Origin: an uncultured Lachnospiraceae bacterium
GTDB taxonomy: Bacteria; Bacillota; Clostridia; Lachnospirales; Lachnospiraceae
Reading direction: 5' to 3'
Assembly (NCBI GenBank): GCA_902783375.1
Contig: CACZQN010000040.1
Span: 1 to 41,937, forward strand
DNA: 41,937 nt
Below, in pieces: positions 18,987-28,034 of this stretch. How positions within the stretch are numbered: the stretch's first letter is position 1; each line of letters starts with the position of its first letter. The position numbers and the translations under genes are program-made. The notes beneath the pieces were generated by a model. The model was not told where the DNA came from. It did not search any database and worked only from the letters and a program-made list of their open reading frames with translations.

Positions 18987-21778
18987 CAGTCCTCTCCAAG
19001 TTTCAGTGCCTGTGCGATCTTCATCCTGCGGATCATGGTTGCGAGCACCGTGAGGCAGGCCAGAATCATCACCGTGATGATCACGGCCAGGCGGATGTGA
19101 TCCATCGCCTCGCTCTGCACCACCAGCGGCAGCGCCATGTCATAGGACGAATAGGCGATCTGGATCAGCGGCATGAACAGTTTCCCGGTCAGCCATCCGA
19201 CAAATGCCCCGGCTGCGATCGACAGTCCGGAGATGAAGACATGCTCCACCAAAAGCATCGTGATGATCTCCCGCATCGACATACCCATCGCACGGAAGAT
19301 ACCGAACTGCAGCTCTCTCGAGCGGATCGAGAGGATCCAGTAGATCAGGAAGCCGACCGTGCAGAGGATCAGGACCACGATGAAGCCGACCGTCAGCATG
19401 CCGTTCGTCCCCTGGATCAGCGGATCATTTTTCAGCTCGACGATATCCGCCGCTGTGTCCGTGAAGGAGCGGAATTCAATTCCCTCTTCTTCCGCAAAGC
19501 GGTACAGGAACTGACTCTCTCTGCCCGTCTTCATCCAGACCTGGTATGGGGTGATGCCCCAGGCAGCCTGCAGTTGGGACAGGTTCGCGACGATCAGGTA
19601 ATTCGACCGCTCGGTGAAGAGGCCGTCCGATCCTCTGGACCAGGTGCTCGCATTGTACCCCGGCCAGTAGTCCACAAAGCCGTAGATGATGCCGGACACC
19701 CAGGACCCGGTCCTTCCCTTGTAGTTGATGACATCGCCGACGTTATAGCCGTATTTCTCATGGAAATTCGACGAAACCAGGATCGCCCTCGCATCCTGGG
19801 AGATGGCGTTCAGGTATTCATACCAGTGGCGCGGGAGCAGCTCCGGATCAAACCAGGCCGTCTCACCGAACTCCTTCGTGTGAATACCCATGATCTTGAT
19901 GTTCTGGATCTTCCCGGCGCCGCCGCTGACATTGATCGTGCCGCCGTTATCGACGAGCACCTTTGTGATCGACTCCACTTCCGGAAGTTTCGTGTACCGG
20001 TTGTAATCCGGCTCCGTATATTCGAGTTCCAGAGACGGATCCTGCTCCAGGGCACCGGAATTGTCTTTCCATTTTTCAAGAAATACGATGTCCGCTCCGT
20101 CCATGTAGCTGCGGTTCCGCTCCTCGTTGCTGTTGACCGTCCTGGCGGCTGTCGCATCGAAGATGCCCAGCGCGATCGTCATGATCAGGAAGACCATGAT
20201 GAAGCCCTGCATATCCTTCGCCCGCATGACGCGCAGGAAGGACGCATAGACCGCCGGGCTCATTTTCTTCTGGAAGAGATAGAAAATGACCGAGACAAAC
20301 AGCGGGATCAGCCGCATCGCCACGAGACCTGCGCCGAGCATGAACAGCGAGGACGACAGGAAAAGCAGCGGATCAAGCGAAGCTCCTTCTAACACCTGCT
20401 CCGCGAGGTATTCTTTCTGATTGTTGAAGGTAAATAGCCCGTACAAAGAGATGCCCAGCACCGCGAGATCGAGCACCAGCCGCTGCCAGGAGACATTCCT
20501 GGTCTTTCTGGACTTCGTCTGCTTCTGGTTGACGATGGACTGTCTGGAGTAGAGCACCACCGGGATCAGCATCGTGATCACGGAGACCAGAACCGCCACG
20601 CCGACATAGGCAAAGACCTGTGCGGTATAGACCGGCGACAGTGCGCGTCTGCCGACAAATTCCAGGAACGAGTTCGACGAGCCGAGGACCTGGACCAGGA
20701 GCGGTGAGATCGGCAGTCCGATCAGGACCGCGATGGCCGCCGTGATCAGGCTCTCCAGCAGATAGATGCCGATGATCTGGATCCGTGAGACGCCGCGGCT
20801 TCTCAGCACGGCGATCTCCGCCTGCTCCATCGTCATCATCTGCCATGCCACGAGGAACAGAAAAGCAACCAGCAGGACGTAGATCGGCACCTGCAGCACC
20901 CAGAGCGTCGTGGACACCTTCCGCGATGTCTTCACAAACTCCGTCAGCAGCTCCTCGAAATTGTTCCGGTATTCCTGCCCGGTCTTCCCGCCGATGGACT
21001 CCGCATAGACCGCGGTGAGATCAAGGACATCCTGCGCCTTCGCAGCGTCCATCTCGAGATAATCAAACATCAGATACCAGGTTCCCTTGACGACCGTCTT
21101 GCCGCCGTCCACGAAGATCTCCCGGAAGAGATTCTCATCCATGAACAGCATCTGGGAATAGGCCGCCGGGGATTTCACCCAGTAGGTATCCGAACTGTCA
21201 CTGTTGCGGAATACGCCCGCGATCCGGACACGGAACGGCTCCTCGCCTTCCTCCGTGAGTCTCGTGAAGGTCAGGATTTCGCCGAGCAGCAGATTCATGC
21301 TGACCATCCCGCCCTGGCTGACCGCGACATCGATGATGCCGTCAGCGTCCGGTGCGGTCGAAGGCAGCGTTCCCTCGATGATGGTGATATGATCGTTCAG
21401 ATTAGAGAGGGAGCCCAGCGCCAGCGACGTAGTCTTCCGGTCCTCCCGTTCGAGATTGGATTCGGTGGATGTCGTTCCGGTTTCAAAACAGACTACGCCG
21501 TCAGAGAGCGGTATCCCGTAGCTCTCCACGACCGCCGGCAGGATCTGCTCGAGTTCAAAAACCTGGCTGGTCCTTGAGGCGGTAACGGTCACGGTAAATG
21601 GATATTTGTTTTTCTCTGCCAGCGCCGTCTGGAAGCTCGTCTCCAGAGTCCGCTGCAGGGAAGCCTGCGTATACATCGGGTTCGTGGCCGTGATTGCCAC
21701 CAACAGGATGTTGCCGATCAGAAGAGCAAGAACCATCCACTTCTTGCTGATCATCTTTCGAAATACAAATCTTAACAT
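18986..21778 (-). CDS. Large FtsX-family ABC permease (two FtsX units)
   Basis: 930 residues with about ten membrane helices in a duplicated layout: helix 1 (about 15-34), a first extracytoplasmic domain (35-290), three helices with the FtsX motif AVLRSRGVSRIQIIGIY (about 300-425), further helices near 440-570, a second extracytoplasmic domain (about 570-790), and a final three-helix FtsX unit with SRELQFGIFRAMGMSMREI (about 800-915). This is the BceB/LolC-like type used by monoderms for export or for sensing and removing membrane-active peptides. Both extracytoplasmic domains are well placed to contact the adaptor proteins encoded upstream. The start follows AGGTAAGGGCAGG. Confidence 0.9.
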   Translation of the reverse strand: MLRFVFRKMISKKWMVLALLIGNILLVAITATNPMYTQASLQRTLETSFQTALAEKNKYPFTVTVTASRTSQVFELEQILPAVVESYGIPLSDGVVCFETGTTSTESNLEREDRKTTSLALGSLSNLNDHITIIEGTLPSTAPDADGIIDVAVSQGGMVSMNLLLGEILTFTRLTEEGEEPFRVRIAGVFRNSDSSDTYWVKSPAAYSQMLFMDENLFREIFVDGGKTVVKGTWYLMFDYLEMDAAKAQDVLDLTAVYAESIGGKTGQEYRNNFEELLTEFVKTSRKVSTTLWVLQVPIYVLLVAFLFLVAWQMMTMEQAEIAVLRSRGVSRIQIIGIYLLESLITAAIAVLIGLPISPLLVQVLGSSNSFLEFVGRRALSPVYTAQVFAYVGVAVLVSVITMLIPVVLYSRQSIVNQKQTKSRKTRNVSWQRLVLDLAVLGISLYGLFTFNNQKEYLAEQVLEGASLDPLLFLSSSLFMLGAGLVAMRLIPLFVSVIFYLFQKKMSPAVYASFLRVMRAKDMQGFIMVFLIMTIALGIFDATAARTVNSNEERNRSYMDGADIVFLEKWKDNSGALEQDPSLELEYTEPDYNRYTKLPEVESITKVLVDNGGTINVSGGAGKIQNIKIMGIHTKEFGETAWFDPELLPRHWYEYLNAISQDARAILVSSNFHEKYGYNVGDVINYKGRTGSWVSGIIYGFVDYWPGYNASTWSRGSDGLFTERSNYLIVANLSQLQAAWGITPYQVWMKTGRESQFLYRFAEEEGIEFRSFTDTAADIVELKNDPLIQGTNGMLTVGFIVVLILCTVGFLIYWILSIRSRELQFGIFRAMGMSMREIITMLLVEHVFISGLSIAAGAFVGWLTGKLFMPLIQIAYSSYDMALPLVVQSEAMDHIRLAVIITVMILACLTVLATMIRRMKIAQALKLGED

Positions 21779-21785
21779 CCTGCCC

Positions 21786-22946
21786 TTACCTCTCTATGAT
21801 GATGGTCTCGCCTTCTTTGAGGCCATCCAGTATCCAGTAATCCTGCCCGGCGAAGAATCCCGGGAGCACATACCGCTTGTGGACCGCTCCGTCTTCCGTC
21901 AGCTTTTTGACCGAATAGTGCCGGTTCAGCTGGGTGACCGTGAAGCGGTCGATGATCATCACGTTCCGCAGATCAACGACGTAGCCGTTCACCGTCATGT
22001 TCCGCCAACGGACACCTCTCGTCCCCTCATAGTCATCCACTCTGGCGAGGGTGAAGCCCTGGATCATGCCGCCCATGACATCCGGTGCCGCGACGATGTG
22101 CGCCGGATAGGTGTGCCGTTCATCCTTGTTGCCGGTCTCAATTGTCACTGCCTGCCCATACCGGTAGGAATCGGTATCGAGCCGGATCAGTTCGATGGTG
22201 GGATCATGAATATCTGCAATCAGCGTCCCCGGCCGGATCTTTTCTTCCTCGCGGAAATACGTAATGGTATCGATGACGCCGTCGCACGGTGCGTTGATAT
22301 ACTGCACGGCGATTGCTTCCTTCTGCTCTGTCAGTGTCTTTTCCAACCGTTCAATCGCGATGTCGTTCTGGTAGAAATACTGATCCCGCTCGACCTCCTT
22401 CCGCCGGAGGGCCAGCTCCGCAGCGGTTCTTCCATAGGAATCCCCTGCGCTTCGCACATTTTCTTCGAGCACTTCGATCTGCTCTGCGAATGCCGTCTCC
22501 CGCTTTTCACGTTCTTCCTGCATGCGCTGCAGCCGCAGTTCCTGCTCGGCCAGTGTGACCTTGTCGTAATTCACGGTGATCTCGATCAGCGGATCACCCT
22601 CCTTGACTTCACTGCCTGTCCGGACGAAGGTCTGCACATAGGTTGCCTCCAGCCCGCCATAGGTCACCTGGGTCGTACTCGGATAGTATTCCGTCCCCTT
22701 TCCGCCGGCTGTTTTGGTAAATGTCCCGTACCGTGCGGTGTCTGTATGGTAATTGACCGTCTCTGCGATCTCATCCATTCCCATGAGATCCTTGGTCAGG
22801 GCTGTCTCCCCTTCATTCCGGAGCTGGTCCGTCGTCTCTCCTGCATGGATCCGGTTTCCTGGCGGCACGATAGCCGCCATCACCAGGACGGTGCTCAGCG
22901 CACAGACGACAAGCCGCCGGAGGCCTTTTCTGTTATTCACCCACAT
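21786..22946 (-). CDS. Membrane-fusion (HlyD/RND-type) adaptor protein 3
   Basis: 386 residues with a basic N-terminus and a hydrophobic segment (about 10-27) that looks like a signal peptide or anchor. A lipoyl-like half (VKEGDPLIEITVNYDKV) is followed by a long coiled-coil helix (about 125-200), the second lipoyl half INAPCDGVIDTI, and a beta-barrel and membrane-proximal domain ending GLKEGETIIIER. No lipobox, unlike the other two adaptors. The start at 22946 lies 6 nt from GGGAGG and overlaps the upstream gene by 14 nt; the permease starts 7 nt after its stop. Confidence 0.87.
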   Translation of the reverse strand: MWVNNRKGLRRLVVCALSTVLVMAAIVPPGNRIHAGETTDQLRNEGETALTKDLMGMDEIAETVNYHTDTARYGTFTKTAGGKGTEYYPSTTQVTYGGLEATYVQTFVRTGSEVKEGDPLIEITVNYDKVTLAEQELRLQRMQEEREKRETAFAEQIEVLEENVRSAGDSYGRTAAELALRRKEVERDQYFYQNDIAIERLEKTLTEQKEAIAVQYINAPCDGVIDTITYFREEEKIRPGTLIADIHDPTIELIRLDTDSYRYGQAVTIETGNKDERHTYPAHIVAAPDVMGGMIQGFTLARVDDYEGTRGVRWRNMTVNGYVVDLRNVMIIDRFTVTQLNRHYSVKKLTEDGAVHKRYVLPGFFAGQDYWILDGLKEGETIIIER

Positions 22947-24042
22947 AGACGACCTCCCCTTCTGACAGGCCGGACAGCACCTGTGTCATAATCCCGTTGT
23001 TCTTTCCGATCTGGATCTCCTTCCGGTGTCTCGTCCCGTCCTCTGCAATCACGTAGACATAGGATTCTCCGGAAACCGTATTCACCGATGCCATCGGTAC
23101 CTGCAGCACATCCTCCGCCAGATCACTCTCGATGATCAGGGCGGCGTATTTTCCTGCGGAAACCGCATCCATCGCTTCAGTCGGTCCCGTCAGACGGAAT
23201 TTCGACGTCATGGTGCCGCCGGCGAGGATGACCGCCATCATCTCTTCCGTCGTAGCCGGGATCAGCTCGACTTCGAGCTTCTGGTCCTCCATCAGGGCGT
23301 AATATCTGGCCCCGATGAGCCGGTTCTCCGACACATAGGAATCGGTCACGAGGAGCAGTTCCTCCGGATTGGTGATCCGTGCGATCTGCATTCCTTCCTG
23401 CACCATCGCTCCGACCTTGATCTGTCCTGTAAAATAGACATGCCCGGAGCAGGGTGCCACGATCTGATTCTTCCCGTAGCGTTCCCGGAGTTCTTCCATC
23501 TGCGCCTTCAGGTTCGTGAGGCTCAGATTCCGCAGTTCCTGTGCCTCGGAAAGAGACAGTCTTGCCTGTTCGAGATCCAGTTCCCGGCTCGTGATCTGAT
23601 TCGCGCCGGCACCGGATGCCCGCATCCTGGCGAGATCATTTTCGATGACTTCGATGTCGATCGCCGCCAGTTCGTCTTCAAATCCGCCGTTGGTTTCGGT
23701 GTAGCTGATTTCCTGCTCAAGCGAGAGGATCTGCGCTTCGAGCGCGCTCTGGTCAATCGCAAAGAGCACATCGCCCTTTTCGACCCACTGGCCCGGGGAG
23801 CAGAGTACCTCTCCGATCACACCGTCCATTCCGAAGGAAAGATCTTCCGTCACCGCCCGGATCGCCCCCTCGTACATCGAGGTTGTATGGAACTCGCCCC
23901 GCGTCACCTTTTCGGCGTCCACAGAGACCGCCACCGGTTCGAGCAGTTCCGGCGCATCCTGGCTCCTTCCGCCGCAGCCGGCAAGACCGACCGCTGCCGC
24001 AAGCAGCAGCCCCGCCGCCAGGCTCTTTCTGATTCTATCCAT
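22933..24042 (-). CDS. Membrane-fusion adaptor lipoprotein 2
   Basis: 369 residues. A signal peptide ends in the lipobox LAGC (Cys23), so the protein should be lipid-anchored on the outer face of the membrane. Then come a lipoyl half (SPGQWVEKGDVLFAIDQSAL), a coiled-coil hairpin (about 95-185), the second half IVAPCSGHVYFTGQI and a beta-barrel region ending LSGLSEGEVVYVGE. This is the standard RND/MacA adaptor layout in a monoderm. It overlaps the next adaptor gene. Confidence 0.88.
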   Translation of the reverse strand: MDRIRKSLAAGLLLAAAVGLAGCGGRSQDAPELLEPVAVSVDAEKVTRGEFHTTSMYEGAIRAVTEDLSFGMDGVIGEVLCSPGQWVEKGDVLFAIDQSALEAQILSLEQEISYTETNGGFEDELAAIDIEVIENDLARMRASGAGANQITSRELDLEQARLSLSEAQELRNLSLTNLKAQMEELRERYGKNQIVAPCSGHVYFTGQIKVGAMVQEGMQIARITNPEELLLVTDSYVSENRLIGARYYALMEDQKLEVELIPATTEEMMAVILAGGTMTSKFRLTGPTEAMDAVSAGKYAALIIESDLAEDVLQVPMASVNTVSGESYVYVIAEDGTRHRKEIQIGKNNGIMTQVLSGLSEGEVVYVGE

Positions 24043-24096
24043 AGATTTCGATTCTCCGATTCTTCTTGCAATCTATCCTGCCGCAGAAGCAGAACA

Positions 24097-25221
24097 TTAA
24101 TTCAGGATCACCACGTCCCCTTCCGCAAGCCCGGAAAGGATCTCGGCGTATTTTCCGGCAACCAGGCCAACCGTGACTTCCTTGTACGCCTTGATGCCCT
24201 GCTCGTCCAGATAGTAGACGACGGTCTTCCCGCCGATCTCCGAGAGCGCCTCCTTCGGCACGGCAAGCACCTGCTCTCTGGTATCCTTGATGAGGGTCGC
24301 AGTCCCGCGGGCATTGTCTTCGAGTTCAAACGCCGGTTCTGTCAGTGCAAAATAAACATAGCCCTTCTCACCCTTCACGTGCGGGGTTTCCGGCAACCCA
24401 AGCTCCGCCTCGCTGACAATCTTCGACTCGTACTCTACCTTGCTCGAAGTGATCACATACAGGTCACCCGGGTGGAGCAGATCCCATTGATCCGTCTCCG
24501 CGCGGAAGACCGACATCGTCGAATCCGCCAGTGTGACGATCACATCGGTGATGGCCGGAATGTCCTCATCCGTGATGCTTCTTTCTTTGGTTACCGTCCC
24601 GGAAAATGGCGCGTAGATCTGAAGGTTGCCTTTTTGTTCCTCATAATCACGAAGCCGCATCTCTGCGATCCCGATCGAGTCCGTGAGACTCTGCTGTCTG
24701 GCATCGTACTGGGCATTTACAGCCTCAACCGCCTGCACCACCGCATCGCTCCGGTCGGCAGCGCTGTTTCCCGTCTCCGTTCCGCCGGCCGCGATCCTTG
24801 CCTTCTTCACCGCGATCTCACGGAACTGGTCAAGATAGGACAGCTCCACTTCATACTGTTCCAGACTTCTCTCCGTCTTCTCAATATCCGACAGCAGCGT
24901 CGAAAGGTCCAGCTGTGCAAGAAGCGTTCCTTCCTCCACCTGATCCCCGACATCCACAAAAAATGCATCAAAATGCGGTCCGGACACGCCGAATGTCAGC
25001 TCCTCATTCCGCACCGGCACGTAGCTGCAGTTGATGGCTTCGCTGAGCTGCAGATTCATCCGCTCACAGGTCCCCGTCTTGTATTCCGGCATCGTGTAAT
25101 CCCTGATCACAGGCGCAGTCTGATAGACCTCTTCCGTCGGAAGAAGTCCGCACGCAGGAAGCGCCATCGCAGATAATGTGCCGATCGCGAGCAGCACTGC
25201 TCTCTTTTTCCTGATTTTCAT
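24097..25221 (-). CDS. Membrane-fusion adaptor lipoprotein 1
   Basis: 374 residues. The signal peptide ends in the lipobox LPAC (about residues 21-24). The lipoyl halves are DVGDQVEEGTLLAQLDLS and IYAPFSGTVTKE, separated by a helical hairpin (about 110-210); the C-terminal barrel ends LSGLAEGDVVILN. First gene of the six-gene exporter operon, 54 bp before the second adaptor. The start is taken as ATG 25221, about 6 nt from AAGGA; a GTG lies one codon upstream. Confidence 0.88.
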   Translation of the reverse strand: MKIRKKRAVLLAIGTLSAMALPACGLLPTEEVYQTAPVIRDYTMPEYKTGTCERMNLQLSEAINCSYVPVRNEELTFGVSGPHFDAFFVDVGDQVEEGTLLAQLDLSTLLSDIEKTERSLEQYEVELSYLDQFREIAVKKARIAAGGTETGNSAADRSDAVVQAVEAVNAQYDARQQSLTDSIGIAEMRLRDYEEQKGNLQIYAPFSGTVTKERSITDEDIPAITDVIVTLADSTMSVFRAETDQWDLLHPGDLYVITSSKVEYESKIVSEAELGLPETPHVKGEKGYVYFALTEPAFELEDNARGTATLIKDTREQVLAVPKEALSEIGGKTVVYYLDEQGIKAYKEVTVGLVAGKYAEILSGLAEGDVVILN

Positions 25222-25319
25222 CACGATTCCTTATCATTCTTCTTGTCTGTTTTTTCTTTTGCGAAATTCTTATCCGGCGCCGCAGTTTTCCTGAAATACC
25301 AGATAATCACACGAAATCC

Positions 25320-25348
25320 AGTATAGCACTTAGCATGCTAATTGTCAC
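25320..25348 (-). promoter_or_regulatory. Promoter of the exporter operon
   Basis: Minus strand GTGACA (25343-25348) and TATACT (25320-25325) with a 17-nt spacer and an extended -10 TGC. The leader is about 90 nt long. Confidence 0.75.
25330..25341. promoter_or_regulatory. SlyA/MarR-like operator TTAGCATGCTAA
   Basis: A perfect 12-bp palindrome inside the spacer of the exporter promoter. It differs by one central base from TTAGCAAGCTAA, the published SlyA consensus. MarR-family repressors commonly block efflux operons at such sites. No MarR gene is in this window. Confidence 0.65.
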
Positions 25349-25369
25349 GAAAAACTTATCCTGAATCCA

Positions 25370-25399
25370 TTGCGGGAGATGCTTTGTTTATGCTATACT
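25370..25399 (+). promoter_or_regulatory. Promoter of the DUF1593 gene
   Basis: Plus strand TTGCGG (25370-25375) and TATACT (25394-25399), 18-nt spacer, with extended -10 TGC. It is divergent from the exporter promoter and starts about 60 bp before the start codon. Confidence 0.65.
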
Positions 25400-25466
25400 G
25401 GTTCAGATGTAGTTTACGGATTCAATCGTTCATACATATGGTTTTACCTGGCAGAAAGGAGTAGTC

Positions 25467-26996
25467 ATGGCAGATTTTCAGAAAATACGTACGATCATCA
25501 CACAGGATGCGGAGGTAGACGACAGAAATTCCCTCCGGCATTTTCTTCTGTATGCGAATGAAGTAGAGGTTCAGGGTATCATCCAGACCTCCTCCAAGTT
25601 CCACTGGATCGGTATTCCGGGTGCCGTAAAGCCGGACCGGAAGCCTGGCGAGCATGAATTTATGGGCGAGGTCAGCGGACCGTATGATCAGCCTTACAGA
25701 TGGCCGGGCACCGACTGGATGCAGGAAGTCCTCGATGACTACGAAAAGGATTATCCGAATCTCGTGAAGCATGCATCGGGCTATCCGACGCCGGATTATC
25801 TCCGTTCTGTCACAAAGGTCGGAAACATCGGCTATGAAGGCGAGATGGAAGCCCCGACCGAGGGATCTGAACTGATCCGTGAGAGAATTCTCGATGATGA
25901 CCCGCGCACCCTTTACATCCAGGTCTGGGGCGGCACCAACACCATCGCACGTGCGCTGATGGACATCGAGGCGGCCTGCAAGGAAAGCCCGGAATGGCCG
26001 GCCCTTCACGAGAAGATCTCGAAGAAAGTCGTTATGACCGCCTGCGGCGAACAGGACCCGACCTACCGCAGCTATATCGCAGAATCCTGGCCGGATATGC
26101 AGTTTGTAAAAACCCTTCAGATGGGAAGCTACGCTTACCCATGGATGCGGATGCCGGAAGGCGAAAGCAAGGATACACTCCGCGCTTCCTTCATGAAGGC
26201 AGAAATCCTGAACGGCAAGAGTGCCCTGGAATCGAAGTACTGCACATGGCTTGACGGCACCGTATATCCGGGCGAGCGCGACAGAGACCAGTTCGGTTCC
26301 AATCCGGACATCACGAAATCCTGGTTCGGTGCGCGCTTTGGTATGCCGGAACCACAGGCCTTTGACTTCCTCTCCGAGGGCGATTCCCCGACTTTTTTCC
26401 TGCTCTTTGACTGGGGCTTCCGCACACTCGAGGATTTCTCCTACGGCGGCATCGCCGGCCGCTACCACAAGGTAGACGACCAGGTGAATTCGAAAGGTGA
26501 GCCGCTGAATGTCTGGGATGTCTCTCTTGACAACTACACCGACCGCGAGGGCAACACCGCTCCGACCGAGTCCATGTGGCCATATGTCGCTGATATCCAG
26601 CGTGACTTCGCCGCACGAGTTGACTGGTGTGCAGCAGACCGCTACGAGGATGCCGAGCACGCTCCTGCCCTGCTTCTTGACGAGAAGGAAGACATCCAGG
26701 CTGCTCCTGGCGAGACCGTAACCCTGCACGCCACCGCCTGCCTCGACAACGCAGACAAGGCTGCCGCAGAACCGATCGCCATCTCCTTCTGCATCTACAA
26801 GGATGCCAGCGCCGCCTGCGCAGAAGCTGCTACGCTCGAAGCAGCAGCCGGCGATGCCGATGACACCTGCATCGCACAGATCAGGATCCCTGAGACCGCC
26901 GTATCCGGCGACCAGATCCACGTGATCGCAAAAGCCCAGGCCGGCGGCCACCACAAACTCGTCCACTACCAGCAGAGAATCATCACTGTAAAGTAA
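25467..26996 (+). CDS. DUF1593 (nucleoside-hydrolase-like, Sde182 type) protein
   Basis: 509 residues. The N-terminal domain (about 1-330) begins with RTIITQDAEVDDRNSLRHFL, the Asp cluster that binds calcium and ribose in nucleoside hydrolases, and has VEVQGIIQTSS, LYIQVWGGTNTIARAL and GSYAYPWMRMPEG. This is the DUF1593 layout, often described as cellulose-binding but related in fold to nucleoside hydrolases. The C-terminal domain (about 400-509) is a beta-sandwich. No signal peptide, so a cytoplasmic glycosidase on a plant-cell-wall sugar or nucleoside-like substrate is plausible. The start follows AAAGGAG by 5 nt; a strong terminator follows. Confidence 0.82.
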   Translation: MADFQKIRTIITQDAEVDDRNSLRHFLLYANEVEVQGIIQTSSKFHWIGIPGAVKPDRKPGEHEFMGEVSGPYDQPYRWPGTDWMQEVLDDYEKDYPNLVKHASGYPTPDYLRSVTKVGNIGYEGEMEAPTEGSELIRERILDDDPRTLYIQVWGGTNTIARALMDIEAACKESPEWPALHEKISKKVVMTACGEQDPTYRSYIAESWPDMQFVKTLQMGSYAYPWMRMPEGESKDTLRASFMKAEILNGKSALESKYCTWLDGTVYPGERDRDQFGSNPDITKSWFGARFGMPEPQAFDFLSEGDSPTFFLLFDWGFRTLEDFSYGGIAGRYHKVDDQVNSKGEPLNVWDVSLDNYTDREGNTAPTESMWPYVADIQRDFAARVDWCAADRYEDAEHAPALLLDEKEDIQAAPGETVTLHATACLDNADKAAAEPIAISFCIYKDASAACAEAATLEAAAGDADDTCIAQIRIPETAVSGDQIHVIAKAQAGGHHKLVHYQQRIITVK

Positions 26997-27012
26997 GAGA
27001 TGAGATTTGATA

Positions 27013-27058
27013 AAAACGGCTCCCCGCAGAGATATACATCCCTGCGGGGAGCCGTTTT
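27013..27058. terminator. Bidirectional terminator
   Basis: A perfect 17-bp stem (27013-27029 and 27042-27058, core CGGCTCCCCGCAG) bounded by A and T runs. It serves the DUF1593 gene and the convergent GH120-NusG_II-Gx unit. Confidence 0.93.
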
Positions 27059-27117
27059 CATTTTTTCGTTAACTTTTTTTCTTGGGAAGATGAAATCCCA
27101 GCGTCAAACACCCCCGC

Positions 27118-27624
27118 CTACTCCTCCGTCATCTCTTTGAGTGCTTTCCTGAGTCTCACAGACACAAACCCGCCGAGGAGGCCGATCACCGCGCCTGCGG
27201 CGATCCCGGAGAACCAGAGAATGACAAGATACCAGGCGATCGCCCGGGTCTGAAGCAGAAGCATGGCAGCGAGGATCTGTCCGACATTGTGCATGACACC
27301 GCCTGTCACGCTGACGGCGGTCATGCTGAACCGGTTCGTGTGCTTCAGCAGAAACATCGTAAGGCCTGATAAAAGGCCGCCTGCCAGACTGTACCAGAAG
27401 CTTACGCCGTTTCCAAATAAAATGGATACAAGCAGGATGCGCAGGAGGTTGATTCCCAGCGCCGCGCCGTCCCCCATCAGGTATAAGGCGATCAGCACCA
27501 CCAGGTTCGTAAGTCCGAGCTTCATGCCCGGAACGGCAAAGAAGGCAGGGATCTGGGATTCCACGAAACTGAGAATCAGAGCCAGCGCTGTTAAAAGCGC
27601 ATATTGTGCCAGTTTCTTTGTCAT
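27118..27624 (-). CDS. Gx transporter / heptaprenyl diphosphate synthase component I-like membrane protein
   Basis: 168 residues with five to six membrane helices. Family landmarks are FVESQIPAFFAVPGMKLGLTNLVVLIALY near the N-terminus and SVTGGVMHNVGQILAA in the middle. The family resembles ECF-type substrate-binding membrane proteins; the old name from prenyl diphosphate synthase is probably a mis-association. It is commonly paired with a NusG_II protein in Clostridia, as here (22 bp downstream). Confidence 0.88.
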   Translation of the reverse strand: MTKKLAQYALLTALALILSFVESQIPAFFAVPGMKLGLTNLVVLIALYLMGDGAALGINLLRILLVSILFGNGVSFWYSLAGGLLSGLTMFLLKHTNRFSMTAVSVTGGVMHNVGQILAAMLLLQTRAIAWYLVILWFSGIAAGAVIGLLGGFVSVRLRKALKEMTEE

Positions 27625-27646
27625 CCTGATACCTGCCTTATCTTCT

Positions 27647-28024
27647 TCATCTTACGATCGCATCCACTGAATTCTCATCTGACTCGCCGATGATCTCAAC
27701 GACCACCTGGTGCGGGAGACAGACAACCGACTGACCTTCCCGGTGAATCTTTCCCATCTTCACGCAAAGGCCATCCGGGCAGTCTGCTTCTTCGATCCAG
27801 GCGCTTCCGTTCTCGATTCTGAGAAGATTCTTCCCACCGGTGCCTTCAATTGCATAGCTGACATCTTCCGTGAGTGAAAACTGCTTCACCGGTTCGCCAC
27901 CTACCTGGACGCGGACCACCTTCCCTTCCGTGTCTGTAATCAGCAACACGAGCAGGATCAGCAGCCCGGCCGCAAGCAGCGCACCGAAAAGAACCAGATC
28001 TGCTTTCTTCAGTTTCATTTCCAT
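27647..28024 (-). CDS. NusG domain II-containing membrane-anchored protein
   Basis: About 125 residues. One N-terminal membrane helix (about 8-29) is followed by a small beta-domain facing outward, with CPDGLCVKMGKI and VVCLPHQVVVEI. This is the NusG_II family pattern of two Cys-containing turns, found beside Gx transporters and flavin/ApbE genes in Clostridia; exact role unknown. The likely start is ATG 28024 (or 28018), 11 nt after the GH120 stop, with only a weak ribosome site (GCGGATGGAA), so translation may depend on coupling with the upstream gene. Confidence 0.85.
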   Translation of the reverse strand: MEMKLKKADLVLFGALLAAGLLILLVLLITDTEGKVVRVQVGGEPVKQFSLTEDVSYAIEGTGGKNLLRIENGSAWIEEADCPDGLCVKMGKIHREGQSVVCLPHQVVVEIIGESDENSVDAIVR

Positions 28025-28034
28025 CCGCTGCGGT

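Noticed and set aside
25422-26966. 514-residue minus-strand open frame opposite the DUF1593 gene
   Set aside because: Antisense shadow of a clear coding gene, with low-complexity composition.
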